Positions 42,384-52,448 of a DNA stretch of 64,000 nucleotides are shown piece by piece. The stretch comes from Endozoicomonas elysicola (GTDB lineage Bacteria > Pseudomonadota > Gammaproteobacteria > Pseudomonadales > Endozoicomonadaceae), in the NCBI RefSeq assembly GCF_000710775.1, contig NZ_JOJP01000001.1:112656-176655 (forward strand). Direction: 5' to 3'. Under the pieces are notes generated by a model that saw only the letters and a list, made by a program, of their open reading frames with translations, ran no database searches and was not told the DNA's origin. The number at the start of each line of letters is the position of its first letter. Positions within the stretch are counted from its first letter, which is position 1. The translations under genes and the position numbers were made by a program.

Positions 42384-43166
42384 ATGTTTAAGCGACTATC
42401 GTCATTTGCTCGCCCCTTGTTTTTATCTGCCCTGGTATTGATGGCAGGCTTTTCAGCCACTAACACCATGGCCACCACCTCGCTCGACAACTTCAAACTG
42501 ACGGTTCTCACCGAGAACTATCCTCCCTTCAATATGAGCATTGCAGATAAGAACTTTGCCAGAGATTCCGAGATTGATGGTATTGCTACTGATATTGTCC
42601 GCGAAATGCTGAGCCGTGCCGATGTTGATTACACCATGACCCTGAGGTTCCCATGGAGTAAAGTCTATGGCCTGGCAGTGAACGGCAAAGATTTTGCTGT
42701 TTTCTCTACTGCACGACTGCCAGAGCGTGAAGACAAGTTCAAATGGGTTGGTCCTCTGATCGAGAATAAATACAAGGTATTTACCCTTGCCAGCAATAAA
42801 ATCACCATCAAGAGCCTGAAAGATCTCAACAAATACAAAGTAGCCAGCGTTAAAGGTCACGCTGTTACCAGCCTGCTAAAGAAAGAAAATGTTCAGTTCG
42901 AAGAGAGCCTGAAAGAAGATGCCAATGCCCGCAAGCTGGCAAGAGGTCAAATTGATCTCTGGGTTACCGGTGAATTCAGTGGTTACTATTATGCCCAGAA
43001 GGAAAGTATTCCAACCATCAAGCCAATCTTTGAAGTGGGATCAACGAATGATTATCTGGCACTGAATCCCTCAGTACCCGATGAAGTTGTGAAGCGCCTG
43101 CAGTCTGCCCTGGATACCATGAACAGCGATGGAACTGTGGAAGAGATTTTCAGCGCTTACCGCTAA
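42384..43166 (+). CDS. Periplasmic solute-binding protein, family 3 (PBPb)
   Basis: A 260-residue protein of the amino-acid-binding type (SBP_bac_3). A signal peptide ('ARPLFLSALVLMAGFSATNT') ends near 'TMATTS'. The mature part begins 'FKLTVLTENYPPFNMS' and has 'IDGIATDIVREMLSRADVDY', 'AVFSTARLPEREDKFKWVGP' and 'KYKVASVKGHAVTSLLKKE'. No permease or ATPase genes adjoin, so it is an orphan binding protein, or it works with a distant transporter. The ATG at 42384 is chosen over an upstream TTG at 42336. Confidence 0.85.
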   Translation: MFKRLSSFARPLFLSALVLMAGFSATNTMATTSLDNFKLTVLTENYPPFNMSIADKNFARDSEIDGIATDIVREMLSRADVDYTMTLRFPWSKVYGLAVNGKDFAVFSTARLPEREDKFKWVGPLIENKYKVFTLASNKITIKSLKDLNKYKVASVKGHAVTSLLKKENVQFEESLKEDANARKLARGQIDLWVTGEFSGYYYAQKESIPTIKPIFEVGSTNDYLALNPSVPDEVVKRLQSALDTMNSDGTVEEIFSAYR

Positions 43167-43254
43167 GATATACGACTAATAAGAACAGAATGCTTTGCAC
43201 AAACTGCTCTGGTCAGGTTCTGTTGACATAAGCTTGCCAACAGAACCTGAATTA

Positions 43255-43815
43255 CTATTGGGGAATATAATTGACAGGGGGCGGTAATTTTTCCAGAAGC
43301 CTATTCACCGACTCAGTGATGTACTCTCTCTGCTCTTCCGGCGACATATCCGACGTCAGTCGCTGACTGGCAATCCCCTGCCAGATGACATGATTGTTTG
43401 CCGGATCAATCACACTTAACGTCAGGCGCCCCACTTCATAGCTGTTTACGACAACTTCAGACGGCCAGTTGCTCATGACCCAGGGATAAGGCGCATAGTA
43501 AAAACCATTGTTGTAAGAGGTACCCTCCAGTCTGGACTTTTCGGTGAATCCCCAACTCAACCACATGCTCGCCTCTTGAGCAGCTGTTTCCTGTAGCCCT
43601 TTTGCAGCAAGATCCTGAGATACCTGCAAATGAACCCGCTGGGCCATCAGGCTCATAATCCGGTTATCCTTCTCCCTTCCTGGCTGGAACCATGCCCATG
43701 TTTTCATGGATGACCAGTTGACCTGGTGGTTATAGTCCCAGCTGACTTCAGGTTTGACTGCGCAACCAGCAAGCAAAACGAACAACAAAATTAAAGGCGT
43801 AAGGTACTGCTTCAT
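43255..43815 (-). CDS. DUF4136-type lipoprotein
   Basis: A 186-residue lipoprotein. The leader 'LTPLILLFVLLAGCAVKPEV' has a lipobox LAGC. The mature part contains 'YNHQVNWSSMKTWAWFQPG', 'EVVVNSYEVGRLTLSVIDPA' and 'HVIWQGIASQRLTSDMSPEE', typical of the DUF4136 family of outer-membrane-associated lipoproteins of unknown role. The start at 43815 follows AGGAG. It is the last gene of a three-gene minus-strand group with the host-attachment protein. Confidence 0.85.
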   Translation of the reverse strand: MKQYLTPLILLFVLLAGCAVKPEVSWDYNHQVNWSSMKTWAWFQPGREKDNRIMSLMAQRVHLQVSQDLAAKGLQETAAQEASMWLSWGFTEKSRLEGTSYNNGFYYAPYPWVMSNWPSEVVVNSYEVGRLTLSVIDPANNHVIWQGIASQRLTSDMSPEEQREYITESVNRLLEKLPPPVNYIPQ

Positions 43816-43876
43816 TACGTTCTCCTGAAAAGCGCCCTGATGAACAGAATTCTGGCTGGAGGCTGCTTGAAGGAAG

Positions 43877-44092
43877 TCAGTCAATCGTTAGATGTCCCTT
43901 ATCGTAGTACGCTGGATCATGCCAGTGCTTGGTAATATGGGCTTTTCGTTTCTCAAGGCAATGATGCAACTTACTTAGATATTCCTGTTTATGCTGCTCT
44001 GAGAGACTTTCATCATCTTTCGCTTCCAGCCAGGCACTTTCTGCCTCCTGAAACTCGATATCCAGCTCTTCCAACTCTCTATACCGGTTCAT
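43877..44092 (-). CDS. Small hypothetical protein, 71 aa
   Basis: I do not recognise this small, charged, probably helical protein ('MNRYRELEELDIEFQEAESA', 'EQHKQEYLSKLHHCLEKRKA'). The ATG at 44092 has a GGGG five bases upstream. A TTG at 44128 would make it 83 residues and overlap the stop of the host-attachment gene by four bases, which would couple the two; either start is possible. It lies between the host-attachment gene and the DUF4136 lipoprotein gene. Confidence 0.6.
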   Translation of the reverse strand: MNRYRELEELDIEFQEAESAWLEAKDDESLSEQHKQEYLSKLHHCLEKRKAHITKHWHDPAYYDKGHLTID

Positions 44093-44124
44093 AACAACCC
44101 CGCCCAGTTCATCTAAAGACAGTC

Positions 44125-44559
44125 TCAATGAAGCTCTGTGAGACGCTCAAGCAGTTCCTCTGAGCTCTCATGGATCAGATCTTTATTGATGTGTTCTCCC
44201 TGTGGTACGTGCTTTTCAACAAGAGGTAATATTTCACCCAGTAATTTTGGTGGAGCACAGACACGCAGGGTTTCAAACTGGTGCAGGTCATGAGCATGAT
44301 TAATAGACTTAGCCAGCATATGGGCAAAGTTAACCGACTCATTTACTTTCGGAGAGTTATCAGTACCCACCATGCGAACATTGCCACCGATAGAAGAAGC
44401 AACTGAATGGCCCGGCCCTGCCGTCACAAACTCATGCCGCTTCCATCTGCCCTCTTCATGGTCAATCTGGTCAACCAGATCCAGCACTCTCTTGTGCCGA
44501 TCCAAACGATAGACCTTGGCTTGGCTGTTATCAGCAACCAGTACCCAGGATGATGCCAT
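44125..44559 (-). CDS. Host-attachment family protein
   Basis: A 144-residue protein of the 'protein required for attachment to host cells' family (Pfam Host_attach). It begins 'SSWVLVADNSQAKVYRLDRH', with the family's 'RMVGTDNSPKVNESVNFAHM' and C-terminal 'VCAPPKLLGEILPLVEKHV'. No signal peptide is seen, so it is cytoplasmic; the family name rests on a plant-attachment mutant phenotype and the biochemical role is unclear. A weak FNR-like box (TTGATCTGTGCCAA, 44675-44688) lies upstream. Confidence 0.85.
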   Translation of the reverse strand: MASSWVLVADNSQAKVYRLDRHKRVLDLVDQIDHEEGRWKRHEFVTAGPGHSVASSIGGNVRMVGTDNSPKVNESVNFAHMLAKSINHAHDLHQFETLRVCAPPKLLGEILPLVEKHVPQGEHINKDLIHESSEELLERLTELH

Positions 44560-45025
44560 TGGCGTGCACCTCTATATACGGCTTGCGAAGTACGATATCT
44601 GTCCAAAGATAGTTCAACGACTAAGGAATTGCCTATTTTTAACGATTAATCAGCGCTATCAACCATTCGTTTTATTGATCTGTGCCAATACGCTTTTTCA
44701 GAAAAGGTGATTTTATGAATTGCACGCTTTTTGCCTGAAGTTTTTTCCAGAAAAGAATGCGTACTGCCTTGTGCGCTGCCAACAACCATGTGCGAAGTAG
44801 TAAAAAGCCGTGGTGGCCAATGTCTTTCCTACCCGGAATATGCTGCCTGATCAGTACCTGTGATCAAGGGCTGTTTTCGCCTGCTTACCTGCAGCCATGA
44901 AGACAGAAAATAATAAGTGCTCGCAAAAGAATGCTTTTGCACAATAAATAATCACTGCCAATAAAACGTCTATCGCTCAATATTTATATCAATAGAGCCT
45001 GAGACAATATAAACAAGGGGAAGTC
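44560..45025. other. Intergenic region upstream of oppA and of the host-attachment gene
   Basis: 466 bases between divergent genes. It holds a weak FNR-like box at 44675-44688 and a 7-bp hairpin GCAAAAG/CTTTTGC with an AATG loop at 44923-44940 in the oppA leader. I see no coding sequence. Confidence 0.5.
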
Positions 45026-46642
45026 ATGTCTGTAAAAATGACACCGTTCAAGCACCTGAAAGCAGGTATGCTGGCGATTTCTATTGCTGTATCCGGTGCT
45101 TTCTTCACGGCACCAGGGAATGAGGCGCAGGCCGCAGATACGCTGACATTTGGCAATATGGGCGAACCCGCATCGCTTGACCCTCACTTTATCTCCGGTG
45201 TCTGGGAAAGCCGTATCGTTGGCAATATGTTCCTTGGCCTGACCACAGAAGCAGCTGATGGCTCAATTATTCCGGGTGCCGCTGAGAGCTGGACCGTTTC
45301 CGACGATGGACTGGTATACACATTTACGCTGCGCGACCACACCTGGTCTGATGGCAAGCCTGTTACAGCCAATGACTTCTATTACGCTTTCCAGCGCATC
45401 CTGGCACCAGAGACAGCGTCCGGCTACTCATACCTGCTTTACACCATCAAAAATGCCCAGAAGGTTAATACTGGTAAAGCCAGCCCCGAAGCACTCGGCG
45501 TAAAAGTTATTGATGACAAAACTCTGGAAGTCTCTCTGGAAGGCCCTGCCCCTTATTTTGTTGCTCAGCTGGTTCACTACACCGCCTACCCGATTCCTTC
45601 CCACAAAGTAAAAGAGCTGGGTAAAGAGTGGGCAAAAAACAAAGGTGCCGTGAGCAATGGCGCCTACACTCTTGAAGAGTGGATGCCGAATGCGCAGATC
45701 AGACTGATTAAAAACCCGAAATTCTATGACGCTGAAAATGTATCGATCAATGAGCTGATATTTTATCCTCAGGAAGACCGTTCTGCAGTGCTTAAACGTG
45801 TTCGTGCCGGTGAAGTGGATATTCAGACTGACTTTGCATCTTCCGACCTGAAGTGGCTCGAAAAGAATATGCCTGAGTATATTCGCATCGCTCCTTATCT
45901 CGGTGTTTATTACTACCCTCTCAACACCAGCGACGAAGTTCTCAAGGATCCACGAGTCCGCAAAGCGCTGGCCATGTCCATTGACCGTGAGATCCTGACC
46001 GATAAAGTGTTGAGAACCGGTGAAGTACCCGCCTACGGCTTTGTACCTCCAGGTACTGGCACCTATGGCCAGCCCTCAGAAGTAAACTGGAAGACTCTGT
46101 CTAAAGACGAGCGTATCGCCCAAGCCCAAAAGCTGATGGAAGAAGCCGGTTACAGCAAATCCAACCCTCCGACGCTGCGACTGAGCTATAACACCTCTGA
46201 AAACCATAAGAAAGTGGCGATTGCTATTGCCGCCATGTGGAAGAAGGCCCTGGGTGTTAAAACCGAACTGTACAACTCTGAAGTCAAGGTTCATTACGCC
46301 AGTCTGAAAACCCGTGACTTCCAGGTAGCACGTGCTGGCTGGATTGCGGATTACAACGACCCTCAAAACTTCCTGAACCTGATGGAAGCCCGTAACCTCT
46401 CCAAAAACTACAGTAGCTTCAACAACGAACAGTACAACACGCTTATGAAAAAGGCGGAAATGGAAGTAGATATGGATAAGCGTGATGAGTATATGCGCGA
46501 AGCCGAAGCTATTGCCATGGCTGAGCTACCCAATATCCCGCTCTATTACTACGTTTCCAAGAATCTGGTAAACCCAAGAGTGAAAGGCTGGATTGATAAC
46601 CCTGCCGATGTACACCACGCTCGCTATCTGACAGTGGACTAA
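45026..46642 (+). CDS. oppA: Oligopeptide ABC transporter, periplasmic binding protein OppA
   Basis: A 538-residue family 5 solute-binding protein. The signal peptide ends near 'GNEAQAADTL'. The mature protein has 'FGNMGEPASLDPHFISGVWE', 'GAAESWTVSDDGLVYTFTLR', 'WSDGKPVTANDFYYAFQRIL', 'VSNGAYTLEEWMPNAQIRLI' and 'AGWIADYNDPQNFLNLMEA', all typical of OppA/MppA. An AAGGGGAAG ribosome site precedes the ATG. It is the first gene of a complete oppABCDF set. Confidence 0.94.
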   Translation: MSVKMTPFKHLKAGMLAISIAVSGAFFTAPGNEAQAADTLTFGNMGEPASLDPHFISGVWESRIVGNMFLGLTTEAADGSIIPGAAESWTVSDDGLVYTFTLRDHTWSDGKPVTANDFYYAFQRILAPETASGYSYLLYTIKNAQKVNTGKASPEALGVKVIDDKTLEVSLEGPAPYFVAQLVHYTAYPIPSHKVKELGKEWAKNKGAVSNGAYTLEEWMPNAQIRLIKNPKFYDAENVSINELIFYPQEDRSAVLKRVRAGEVDIQTDFASSDLKWLEKNMPEYIRIAPYLGVYYYPLNTSDEVLKDPRVRKALAMSIDREILTDKVLRTGEVPAYGFVPPGTGTYGQPSEVNWKTLSKDERIAQAQKLMEEAGYSKSNPPTLRLSYNTSENHKKVAIAIAAMWKKALGVKTELYNSEVKVHYASLKTRDFQVARAGWIADYNDPQNFLNLMEARNLSKNYSSFNNEQYNTLMKKAEMEVDMDKRDEYMREAEAIAMAELPNIPLYYYVSKNLVNPRVKGWIDNPADVHHARYLTVD

Positions 46643-46709
46643 ATTGGGATAGCTATAGAACCACATTACCCGAGGACACAGGCTCTTAGTTTTTTGTGAC
46701 TTCGTGTGA

Positions 46710-46725
46710 CCACCATGGATGGTGG
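46710..46725 (+). other. Palindrome in the oppA-oppB gap
   Basis: CCACCATGGATGGTGG can fold with CCACC/GGTGG arms 68 bases after oppA. In many opp operons such hairpins reduce transcript downstream, which keeps the binding protein in excess over the membrane parts. There is no T-run, so stability control is more likely than termination. Confidence 0.4.
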
Positions 46726-46904
46726 AAGTGCCGATCATGCAGGAGCATTTATCGACTCTTTGTGGTTCTCATCTTGTCTGTCTTTTACGACAACCGTTTC
46801 TCAAGCCCGAACCTGCTGAATACATCATGCGCCAGGGTTGGCCATGAACCATAACAGGAAGGGAGTCCTTTAAGGAAAGAATTAAGGAAAGAGCGCCGTT
46901 TTCC

Positions 46905-47831
46905 ATGTTCACTTATATAACCAAACGTCTGCTCGCAGCCATTCCAACGCTGTTGATCATTATTACCATCGCATTCTTTATGATGCGCATTGCACCGGGT
47001 GGCCCGTTTGATGCTGAACGACAATTGCCTCCTGAAATTGAAGCCAATATTCTAAAAGCCTACGATCTTGATAAACCGCTTTATCAACAATACTTCATAT
47101 ACGTAGGTAACCTCCTTCGTTTTGATTTTGGTCCTTCCTACAAGTTTCGTGATTTCAGTGTCACCGAACTGATTCTTACCGGCTTACCTGCAAGCCTGCA
47201 GATTGGGGGGATGGCAATTTTAATTGCTGCGCTCATTGGTGTCAGTCTGGGAACCCTCGCAGCCCTCTATCAGAACCAGAAAACAGACTACGCCATTATG
47301 GGCGTTGCCATGACTGGTATCGCAATCCCAAATTTCGTAGTTGCCCCCATACTCTCACTGGTTTTTGGTGTTTATCTTTCCTGGCTACCAGTCGCCGGGT
47401 GGGGAGATGGCTCTGCCAGAAACCTGGTACTCCCGGTAATCTCTTTAGCCCTGCCACAAATCGCCTATATTTCTCGTCTGACCCGCGGTTCCATGGTGGA
47501 AGTCCTGCACTCCAACTATATCCGTACTGCCCGAGCCAAAGGGCTTCGTGAGCGTCTTGTGGTTGTTCGCCACGCTATTAAAGGTGCACTTCTTCCCGTT
47601 GTCTCCTATCTGGGGCCAGCTGCTGCGGCAGTAACCACGGGTTCGGTGGTTATTGAGTCCATTTATGACATTCCGGGTGTTGGCCGTTACTTCGTTAATG
47701 CCGCATTGAACCGTGACTATCCACTGGTGATGGGCGTGGTGATCTTTTACGCAACCCTGATCATTATTATGAACCTGATTGTGGATGTTATTTACAGCTT
47801 CCTTGATCCAAAACTGAGGGTTAATGGATGA
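46905..47831 (+). CDS. oppB: Oligopeptide ABC transporter permease OppB
   Basis: A 308-residue permease with six predicted membrane helices. It starts 'ITKRLLAAIPTLLIIITIAF' and has 'FMMRIAPGGPFDAERQLPPE', 'LPASLQIGGMAILIAALIGV' and the ATPase-coupling EAA region 'YIRTARAKGLRERLVVVRHA'. Its length matches E. coli OppB (306). The stop overlaps the oppC start (ATGA). Confidence 0.95.
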   Translation: MFTYITKRLLAAIPTLLIIITIAFFMMRIAPGGPFDAERQLPPEIEANILKAYDLDKPLYQQYFIYVGNLLRFDFGPSYKFRDFSVTELILTGLPASLQIGGMAILIAALIGVSLGTLAALYQNQKTDYAIMGVAMTGIAIPNFVVAPILSLVFGVYLSWLPVAGWGDGSARNLVLPVISLALPQIAYISRLTRGSMVEVLHSNYIRTARAKGLRERLVVVRHAIKGALLPVVSYLGPAAAAVTTGSVVIESIYDIPGVGRYFVNAALNRDYPLVMGVVIFYATLIIIMNLIVDVIYSFLDPKLRVNG

Positions 47832-48754
47832 GCCTCTTAGCCAAACCCAATGACAGAATGGCGGCTGTACTGGATCAGCAGGCAGAAGCATGTATTGATG
47901 AAATCGCGGGGCGTTCACTATGGCAGGATGCCCGGATTCGACTCATGCGTAACAAGGCAGCTGTCGTTTCTATGATAATTCTTACTATTATCACTCTACT
48001 GGCTATTTTTGCCCCCTGGCTCTCCTCTCATCCATTTGACGAGGTGTACTGGGACTTTATTCAGGTCGCACCCAACTTTTCTGAAGGTTTCTGGTTTGGC
48101 ACTGATGAAAATGGTCGGGATCTTTTTGTCCGTACACTATACGGTGCAAGGGTCTCACTGATGGTTGGTCTGGTCGCCACGACGGTATCTCTGATTATTG
48201 GCGTGACCTATGGTGCAGTCGCCGGCTATATGGGTGGTCGGGTCGATAACCTGATGATGCGGTTTGTGGATATTCTCTACTCGCTGCCCTTTATGTTCTT
48301 CGTGATCATTTTAATGGTCATTTTCGGTCGACACATTTTTCTGATCTTTGTGGCATTAGGTGCGGTTGAGTGGCTTACGATGGCCCGCATCGTTCGTGGC
48401 CAAACCATGGCCATCAAGAAAAAGGAGTTTATTGAGGCAGCTCATGCCAGCGGTGTCTCAACGACCAAGATCATCTTCCGACACATTGTCCCCAATATTC
48501 TTGGGCCCGTTATTGTCTATATGACCCTGACCATTCCTCAGGTCATTCTCACTGAAAGCTTTCTTTCCTTCCTTGGACTTGGTGTTCAGGAGCCGCTGAC
48601 CAGTTGGGGGGTACTGATTTCCGAAGGTGCCAAAGTGATGGAAAGCGCCCCATGGATGCTGGCATTCCCGGCTACCTTCCTGGCTGTCACTCTGTTCTGT
48701 TTCAATTTTATTGGCGACGGTCTGCGTGATGCACTGGACCCCAAGGATCGATAA
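47828..48754 (+). CDS. oppC: Oligopeptide ABC transporter permease OppC
   Basis: A 308-residue permease with six helices. It has the family's N-terminal 'GRSLWQDARIRLMRNKAAVV', 'FWFGTDENGRDLFVRTLYGA', 'ARVSLMVGLVATTVSLIIGV' and the EAA-loop 'FIEAAHASGVSTTKIIFRHI' with 'VPNILGPVIVYMTLTIPQVI'. The start overlaps the oppB stop by four bases. Confidence 0.95.
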   Translation: MSLLAKPNDRMAAVLDQQAEACIDEIAGRSLWQDARIRLMRNKAAVVSMIILTIITLLAIFAPWLSSHPFDEVYWDFIQVAPNFSEGFWFGTDENGRDLFVRTLYGARVSLMVGLVATTVSLIIGVTYGAVAGYMGGRVDNLMMRFVDILYSLPFMFFVIILMVIFGRHIFLIFVALGAVEWLTMARIVRGQTMAIKKKEFIEAAHASGVSTTKIIFRHIVPNILGPVIVYMTLTIPQVILTESFLSFLGLGVQEPLTSWGVLISEGAKVMESAPWMLAFPATFLAVTLFCFNFIGDGLRDALDPKDR

Positions 48755-48758
48755 CACC

Positions 48759-49757
48759 ATGAGCATCATTCTTGAAGTAAACAACCTGAATACCCGTTTT
48801 GATACACCGGAAGGTGAAGTCTCTGCAGCCAATAACATCAACTTCACTCTTCAAAAGGGCCAGAGCCTTGGGGTTGTTGGTGAGTCCGGCTCCGGTAAAA
48901 CCCAGATCTTCATGGCCATTATGGGACTGCTGGCAAAGAATGGCAGAACCTCGGGTGAAGCCATCTTTAAAGGGCAGAATTTACTGGGTTTGCCGGTTGT
49001 GGAGCTGAATAAGGTCCGCGGGGTATCTCTATCCATGATCTTTCAGGACCCCATGACCTCGCTGAACCCTTACCTGAAAGTTTCACGACAAATGACTGAA
49101 GTCTTGATTGAGCATCAGGGTCTGGACAAAGAGTCAGCGCTGGAACGATCTATCAGAATGCTGGAGTTGGTCGGTATTCCAGAAGCCAGAAAGCGAGTTC
49201 ATATGTACCCTCACGAGTTCTCTGGTGGTATGCGACAGCGGGTCATGATTGCCATTGCCCTGTTGTGTGAACCTGACCTGCTGATTGCTGATGAACCAAC
49301 CACTGCGCTGGACGTAACCATTCAGGCACAGATTCTGGAGCTGTTGCACAGCCTGAAAGAAGAAATGGGTATGTCTATTGTGATGATCACCCACGATCTC
49401 GGCGTTATTGCCGGCATGTGTGACCATGTGATGGTGATGTACGGTGGACGAGTTGTCGAAACCGGCACAGTCCATGAAATCTTCAACGATGCCCGACACC
49501 CATATACCCAGGGGCTACTCCAGTCCATGCCAAGGATTGATGGCAACCATAACGAAGACCTTTATGCCATACCCGGTCAGCCTCCCAATCTGCAGGCACT
49601 GCCCAGTGGCTGTGCTTTCCAGCCACGTTGTCAGTATGCAGATGCCCAATGTCGAAGCACACAACCCGAACCCGCTGCCCTTAGTCAGCACCGGATGATT
49701 GCCTGCCATCACATCACAGTGGCTAAAGATCTGATTCCAGCAATGGAGAGCGCATGA
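48759..49757 (+). CDS. oppD: Oligopeptide ABC transporter ATPase OppD
   Basis: A 332-residue ATPase. Walker A is '[14 protein letters not shown]', the Q-loop region '[17 protein letters not shown]', the signature '[16 protein letters not shown]' and Walker B '[14 protein letters not shown]'. The C-terminal oligopeptide domain has '[20 protein letters not shown]' with Cys residues of the OppD/DppD type. The ATG at 48759 is four bases after oppC; an upstream in-frame start would overlap oppC. Confidence 0.95.
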   Translation: MSIILEVNNLNTRFDTPEGEVSAANNINFTLQKGQSLGVVGESGSGKTQIFMAIMGLLAKNGRTSGEAIFKGQNLLGLPVVELNKVRGVSLSMIFQDPMTSLNPYLKVSRQMTEVLIEHQGLDKESALERSIRMLELVGIPEARKRVHMYPHEFSGGMRQRVMIAIALLCEPDLLIADEPTTALDVTIQAQILELLHSLKEEMGMSIVMITHDLGVIAGMCDHVMVMYGGRVVETGTVHEIFNDARHPYTQGLLQSMPRIDGNHNEDLYAIPGQPPNLQALPSGCAFQPRCQYADAQCRSTQPEPAALSQHRMIACHHITVAKDLIPAMESA

Positions 49758-50767
49758 TGAGTGATCCCATTCTTAAGGTTGAAAACCTGAAGGTGCACTT
49801 CCCAGTAGATGTGGGCACTTTTTTCTCAAATAAGGCACAGCTGAAAGCGGTCGATGGTGTCAGCTTCGAACTGAATGAAGGGGAAACACTGGCTATTGTC
49901 GGTGAATCCGGCTGCGGAAAATCCACTCTGGGTCGAGCGGTACTGCAACTACTGCACAACACGGAAGGCCAAGTCATCTGGATGGGGGAAAACATCACTG
50001 GTTATTCTGTTAAAGCAATGCGACCTCTTCGCAATGAAATGCAGATCATCTTCCAGGACCCACTGGCCAGTCTCAACCCTCGCATGACCATTGGTGAAAT
50101 TATTGCTGAACCATTGGCAACCCATAACCCGGATATGCCAAAAGAGCAGGTCAAATCGCGGGTTAGGGAGATGATGGATATTGTTGGTTTACTTCCGAGA
50201 ATGATCAACCGATATCCCCATGAGTTTTCCGGAGGTCAATGCCAGCGAATAGGTATTGCCAGGGCAATGATTCTTCAGCCAAAAGTCATTGTCTGTGATG
50301 AGCCTGTATCCGCTCTGGATGTTTCCATTCAGGCCCAGATCATCAATCTGCTGGGCGAACTGCAGAAAAGATTTGGGCTGTCATTGCTGTTTATTAGCCA
50401 TGACCTTTCCATCATCCGGCACATCAGCCATCGGGTTATGGTTCTGTATCTTGGAAATGTGATGGAGATAGCCGAGAAAGACGAACTTTATAATTCACCC
50501 CGTCACCCGTATACCCAGGCGCTTATTTCCGCTGTCCCAGTACCCGACCCCGATAAAGAAGCTCACAAAAAGAGGATCGTACTGAAAGGTGATCTGCCAT
50601 CACCTATTAATCCACCGTCAGGCTGTGTTTTCAGAACTCGCTGCCTTTATGCAGACCAGCAATGTGAGCGGGAAAAGCCTGACTTGAATACATTAACTGA
50701 AGCAAGTGTAAAGAGTACCCATCAGGTGGCCTGCCATAAGCAGGCTGAGATTCATCGGACAAACTGA
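49754..50767 (+). CDS. oppF: Oligopeptide ABC transporter ATPase OppF
   Basis: A 337-residue ATPase, partner of OppD. Walker A is 'AIVGESGCGKSTLGRAV', the signature 'FSGGQCQRIGIARAM', and Walker B 'VIVCDEPVSALDVS'. The C-terminal part has 'VLKGDLPSPINPPSGCVFRT'. Its signature has Cys in place of the common Arg/Lys of 'GGQRQR', a small change seen in few homologs I can recall. The start overlaps the oppD stop (ATGATGAG). Confidence 0.95.
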   Translation: MMSDPILKVENLKVHFPVDVGTFFSNKAQLKAVDGVSFELNEGETLAIVGESGCGKSTLGRAVLQLLHNTEGQVIWMGENITGYSVKAMRPLRNEMQIIFQDPLASLNPRMTIGEIIAEPLATHNPDMPKEQVKSRVREMMDIVGLLPRMINRYPHEFSGGQCQRIGIARAMILQPKVIVCDEPVSALDVSIQAQIINLLGELQKRFGLSLLFISHDLSIIRHISHRVMVLYLGNVMEIAEKDELYNSPRHPYTQALISAVPVPDPDKEAHKKRIVLKGDLPSPINPPSGCVFRTRCLYADQQCEREKPDLNTLTEASVKSTHQVACHKQAEIHRTN

Positions 50768-50879
50768 TTATTTTTATCCCCAGAGATTACAAAGGCACTC
50801 TTCATCTCGTACCGACTGGTTTCCTGGGGACATAACAAGCTGGAAAGATCCGGCAATATTACATTTACAGGTGTCATTC

Positions 50880-52370
50880 ATGCATATTTCATTTACTGAC
50901 CCGACCCTGCCAGTCAGTGGTACCGTTGCAGCAGGTGTGTACTCTGGGGGAGAGTTATCATCAGCAGCAATAGAACTGGATAAACTGACCGGCGGAACCC
51001 TGAGCCGGGCCATTAAGGCCGATCGCTTTAATGGTGATGCAGAACAATTACTGAATATTGTTGCTCCTGCCAACACTGACCTTGAACGCATTGTCCTGTT
51101 TGGTCTGGGTGATAGAAATAACGCATCCACCATTGCCGTTGAAAATGCAGGTGGCCTTTTTGCCGTTAAAGCTGCAAACCTTTCCATAAGTGCAACCACC
51201 ACGCTACTGGATACCCCTGAACAGGCAGCCCACTTTGCTTATGGAGTAATGCTGGGAGGTTACCGCTTTGATAAGTATCGCACTAAAGAAGCGCTATTAC
51301 CCGCGACTCTCACCGAACTGAAAGTCGCGGTAGCCAGACCTGAAGTAGCTGAAAAACTGTTTGGCCCTCTGCTGGCCGTTGCAGAAGGGGTTTACATCAC
51401 CAGAGATCTGATCTGGGAACCAGCCAATGTGATTAACCCGGAATCCTACGCTCATTTCTGCAGATCACTGACCTCTGAGGGGCTTGAGGTAGAGATTCTC
51501 GGTGAAGAAGCAATGCATGAACTGGGTATGGGGGCATTGCTGGGAGTTGGTCAGGGTTCAGACAGGGAAAGCCAGCTGGTAATCCTCAAGCACAACGGTG
51601 GCGGCCCTGTTAATGGCGCTGAAGGCTCTGAAGTACCGATCGCCTTTATCGGTAAAGGCGTCACCTTTGATACTGGCGGCTTATCCCTGAAACCCTCTGT
51701 AACCATGGACACCATGAAACAGGATATGGGAGGTGCGGCAACCGTAACGGGTCTGATGGTTGCCTTGGCTAAGCGTAGAGCAAAAGTGAATGCAGTGGGT
51801 GTACTGGGTCTGGTGGAAAATATGCCGGACAGCAAGGCTCAACGTCCAAGTGATGTAGTAAAAACCATGTCAGGCCAGACCGTAGAGGTTATGAATACTG
51901 ATGCGGAAGGCCGTCTGGTTCTGTGTGATGCTCTTACTTATACACAACGATATCTTAAGCCCAAGGCTATGATCGACCTCGCTACATTAACCAGCGCTAT
52001 TGCTATTGCCCTGGGTGAAGAAATAGCGGGTGTCTTTTCCAATAATGATGAATTGGTTACCAAGGTAATCGCTGCAGGTGATGCCGTTGCAGAATCGGTT
52101 TGGCGCATGCCCATGGGCAGCTACTTCAGTAAACGGCTGACCAGTGATATTGCCGATATGCGCAACAATGGTAATAAGCCACGACTGGGGGGCTCAGGCG
52201 TTGCAGCACAGTTTCTCCATAACTTTATTGAAAATGATACGCCATGGGTTCATATGGATATTGCCGGTACCGCATGGACAGATGAAGCATTTCCAACCAA
52301 ACCAAAAGGCGCCACTGCATTTGGTGTGAGATTGCTGGACCGGATGATTCAGGATTATTTTGAAAAATAG
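50880..52370 (+). CDS. pepA: Leucyl aminopeptidase PepA
   Basis: A 496-residue M17 zinc aminopeptidase. The catalytic part has 'IAFIGKGVTFDTGGLSLKPS' (Lys and Asp metal ligands), 'NTDAEGRLVLCDALTYTQRY' (the M17 signature) and 'ADMRNNGNKPRLGGSGVAAQ'. It lies 112 bases after oppF and fits a path in which imported peptides are cleaved. The ATG at 50880 is preferred; a GTG at 50871 is an alternative start. Its length is close to E. coli PepA (503). A perfect inverted repeat follows. Confidence 0.95.
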   Translation: MHISFTDPTLPVSGTVAAGVYSGGELSSAAIELDKLTGGTLSRAIKADRFNGDAEQLLNIVAPANTDLERIVLFGLGDRNNASTIAVENAGGLFAVKAANLSISATTTLLDTPEQAAHFAYGVMLGGYRFDKYRTKEALLPATLTELKVAVARPEVAEKLFGPLLAVAEGVYITRDLIWEPANVINPESYAHFCRSLTSEGLEVEILGEEAMHELGMGALLGVGQGSDRESQLVILKHNGGGPVNGAEGSEVPIAFIGKGVTFDTGGLSLKPSVTMDTMKQDMGGAATVTGLMVALAKRRAKVNAVGVLGLVENMPDSKAQRPSDVVKTMSGQTVEVMNTDAEGRLVLCDALTYTQRYLKPKAMIDLATLTSAIAIALGEEIAGVFSNNDELVTKVIAAGDAVAESVWRMPMGSYFSKRLTSDIADMRNNGNKPRLGGSGVAAQFLHNFIENDTPWVHMDIAGTAWTDEAFPTKPKGATAFGVRLLDRMIQDYFEK

Positions 52371-52388
52371 ACTGATTTAATCAAAACA

Positions 52389-52419
52389 CAGATACGTACC
52401 ATTGTTGGATACGTATCTG
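52389..52419. terminator. Inverted repeat between pepA and the convergent effector-like gene
   Basis: The perfect 10-bp arms CAGATACGTA and TACGTATCTG flank an 11-base loop. No T-run follows on the plus strand. It lies between convergent genes and probably limits read-through. Confidence 0.5.
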
Positions 52420-52448
52420 TAATCATAAATACATAGCTTACTTAAGAC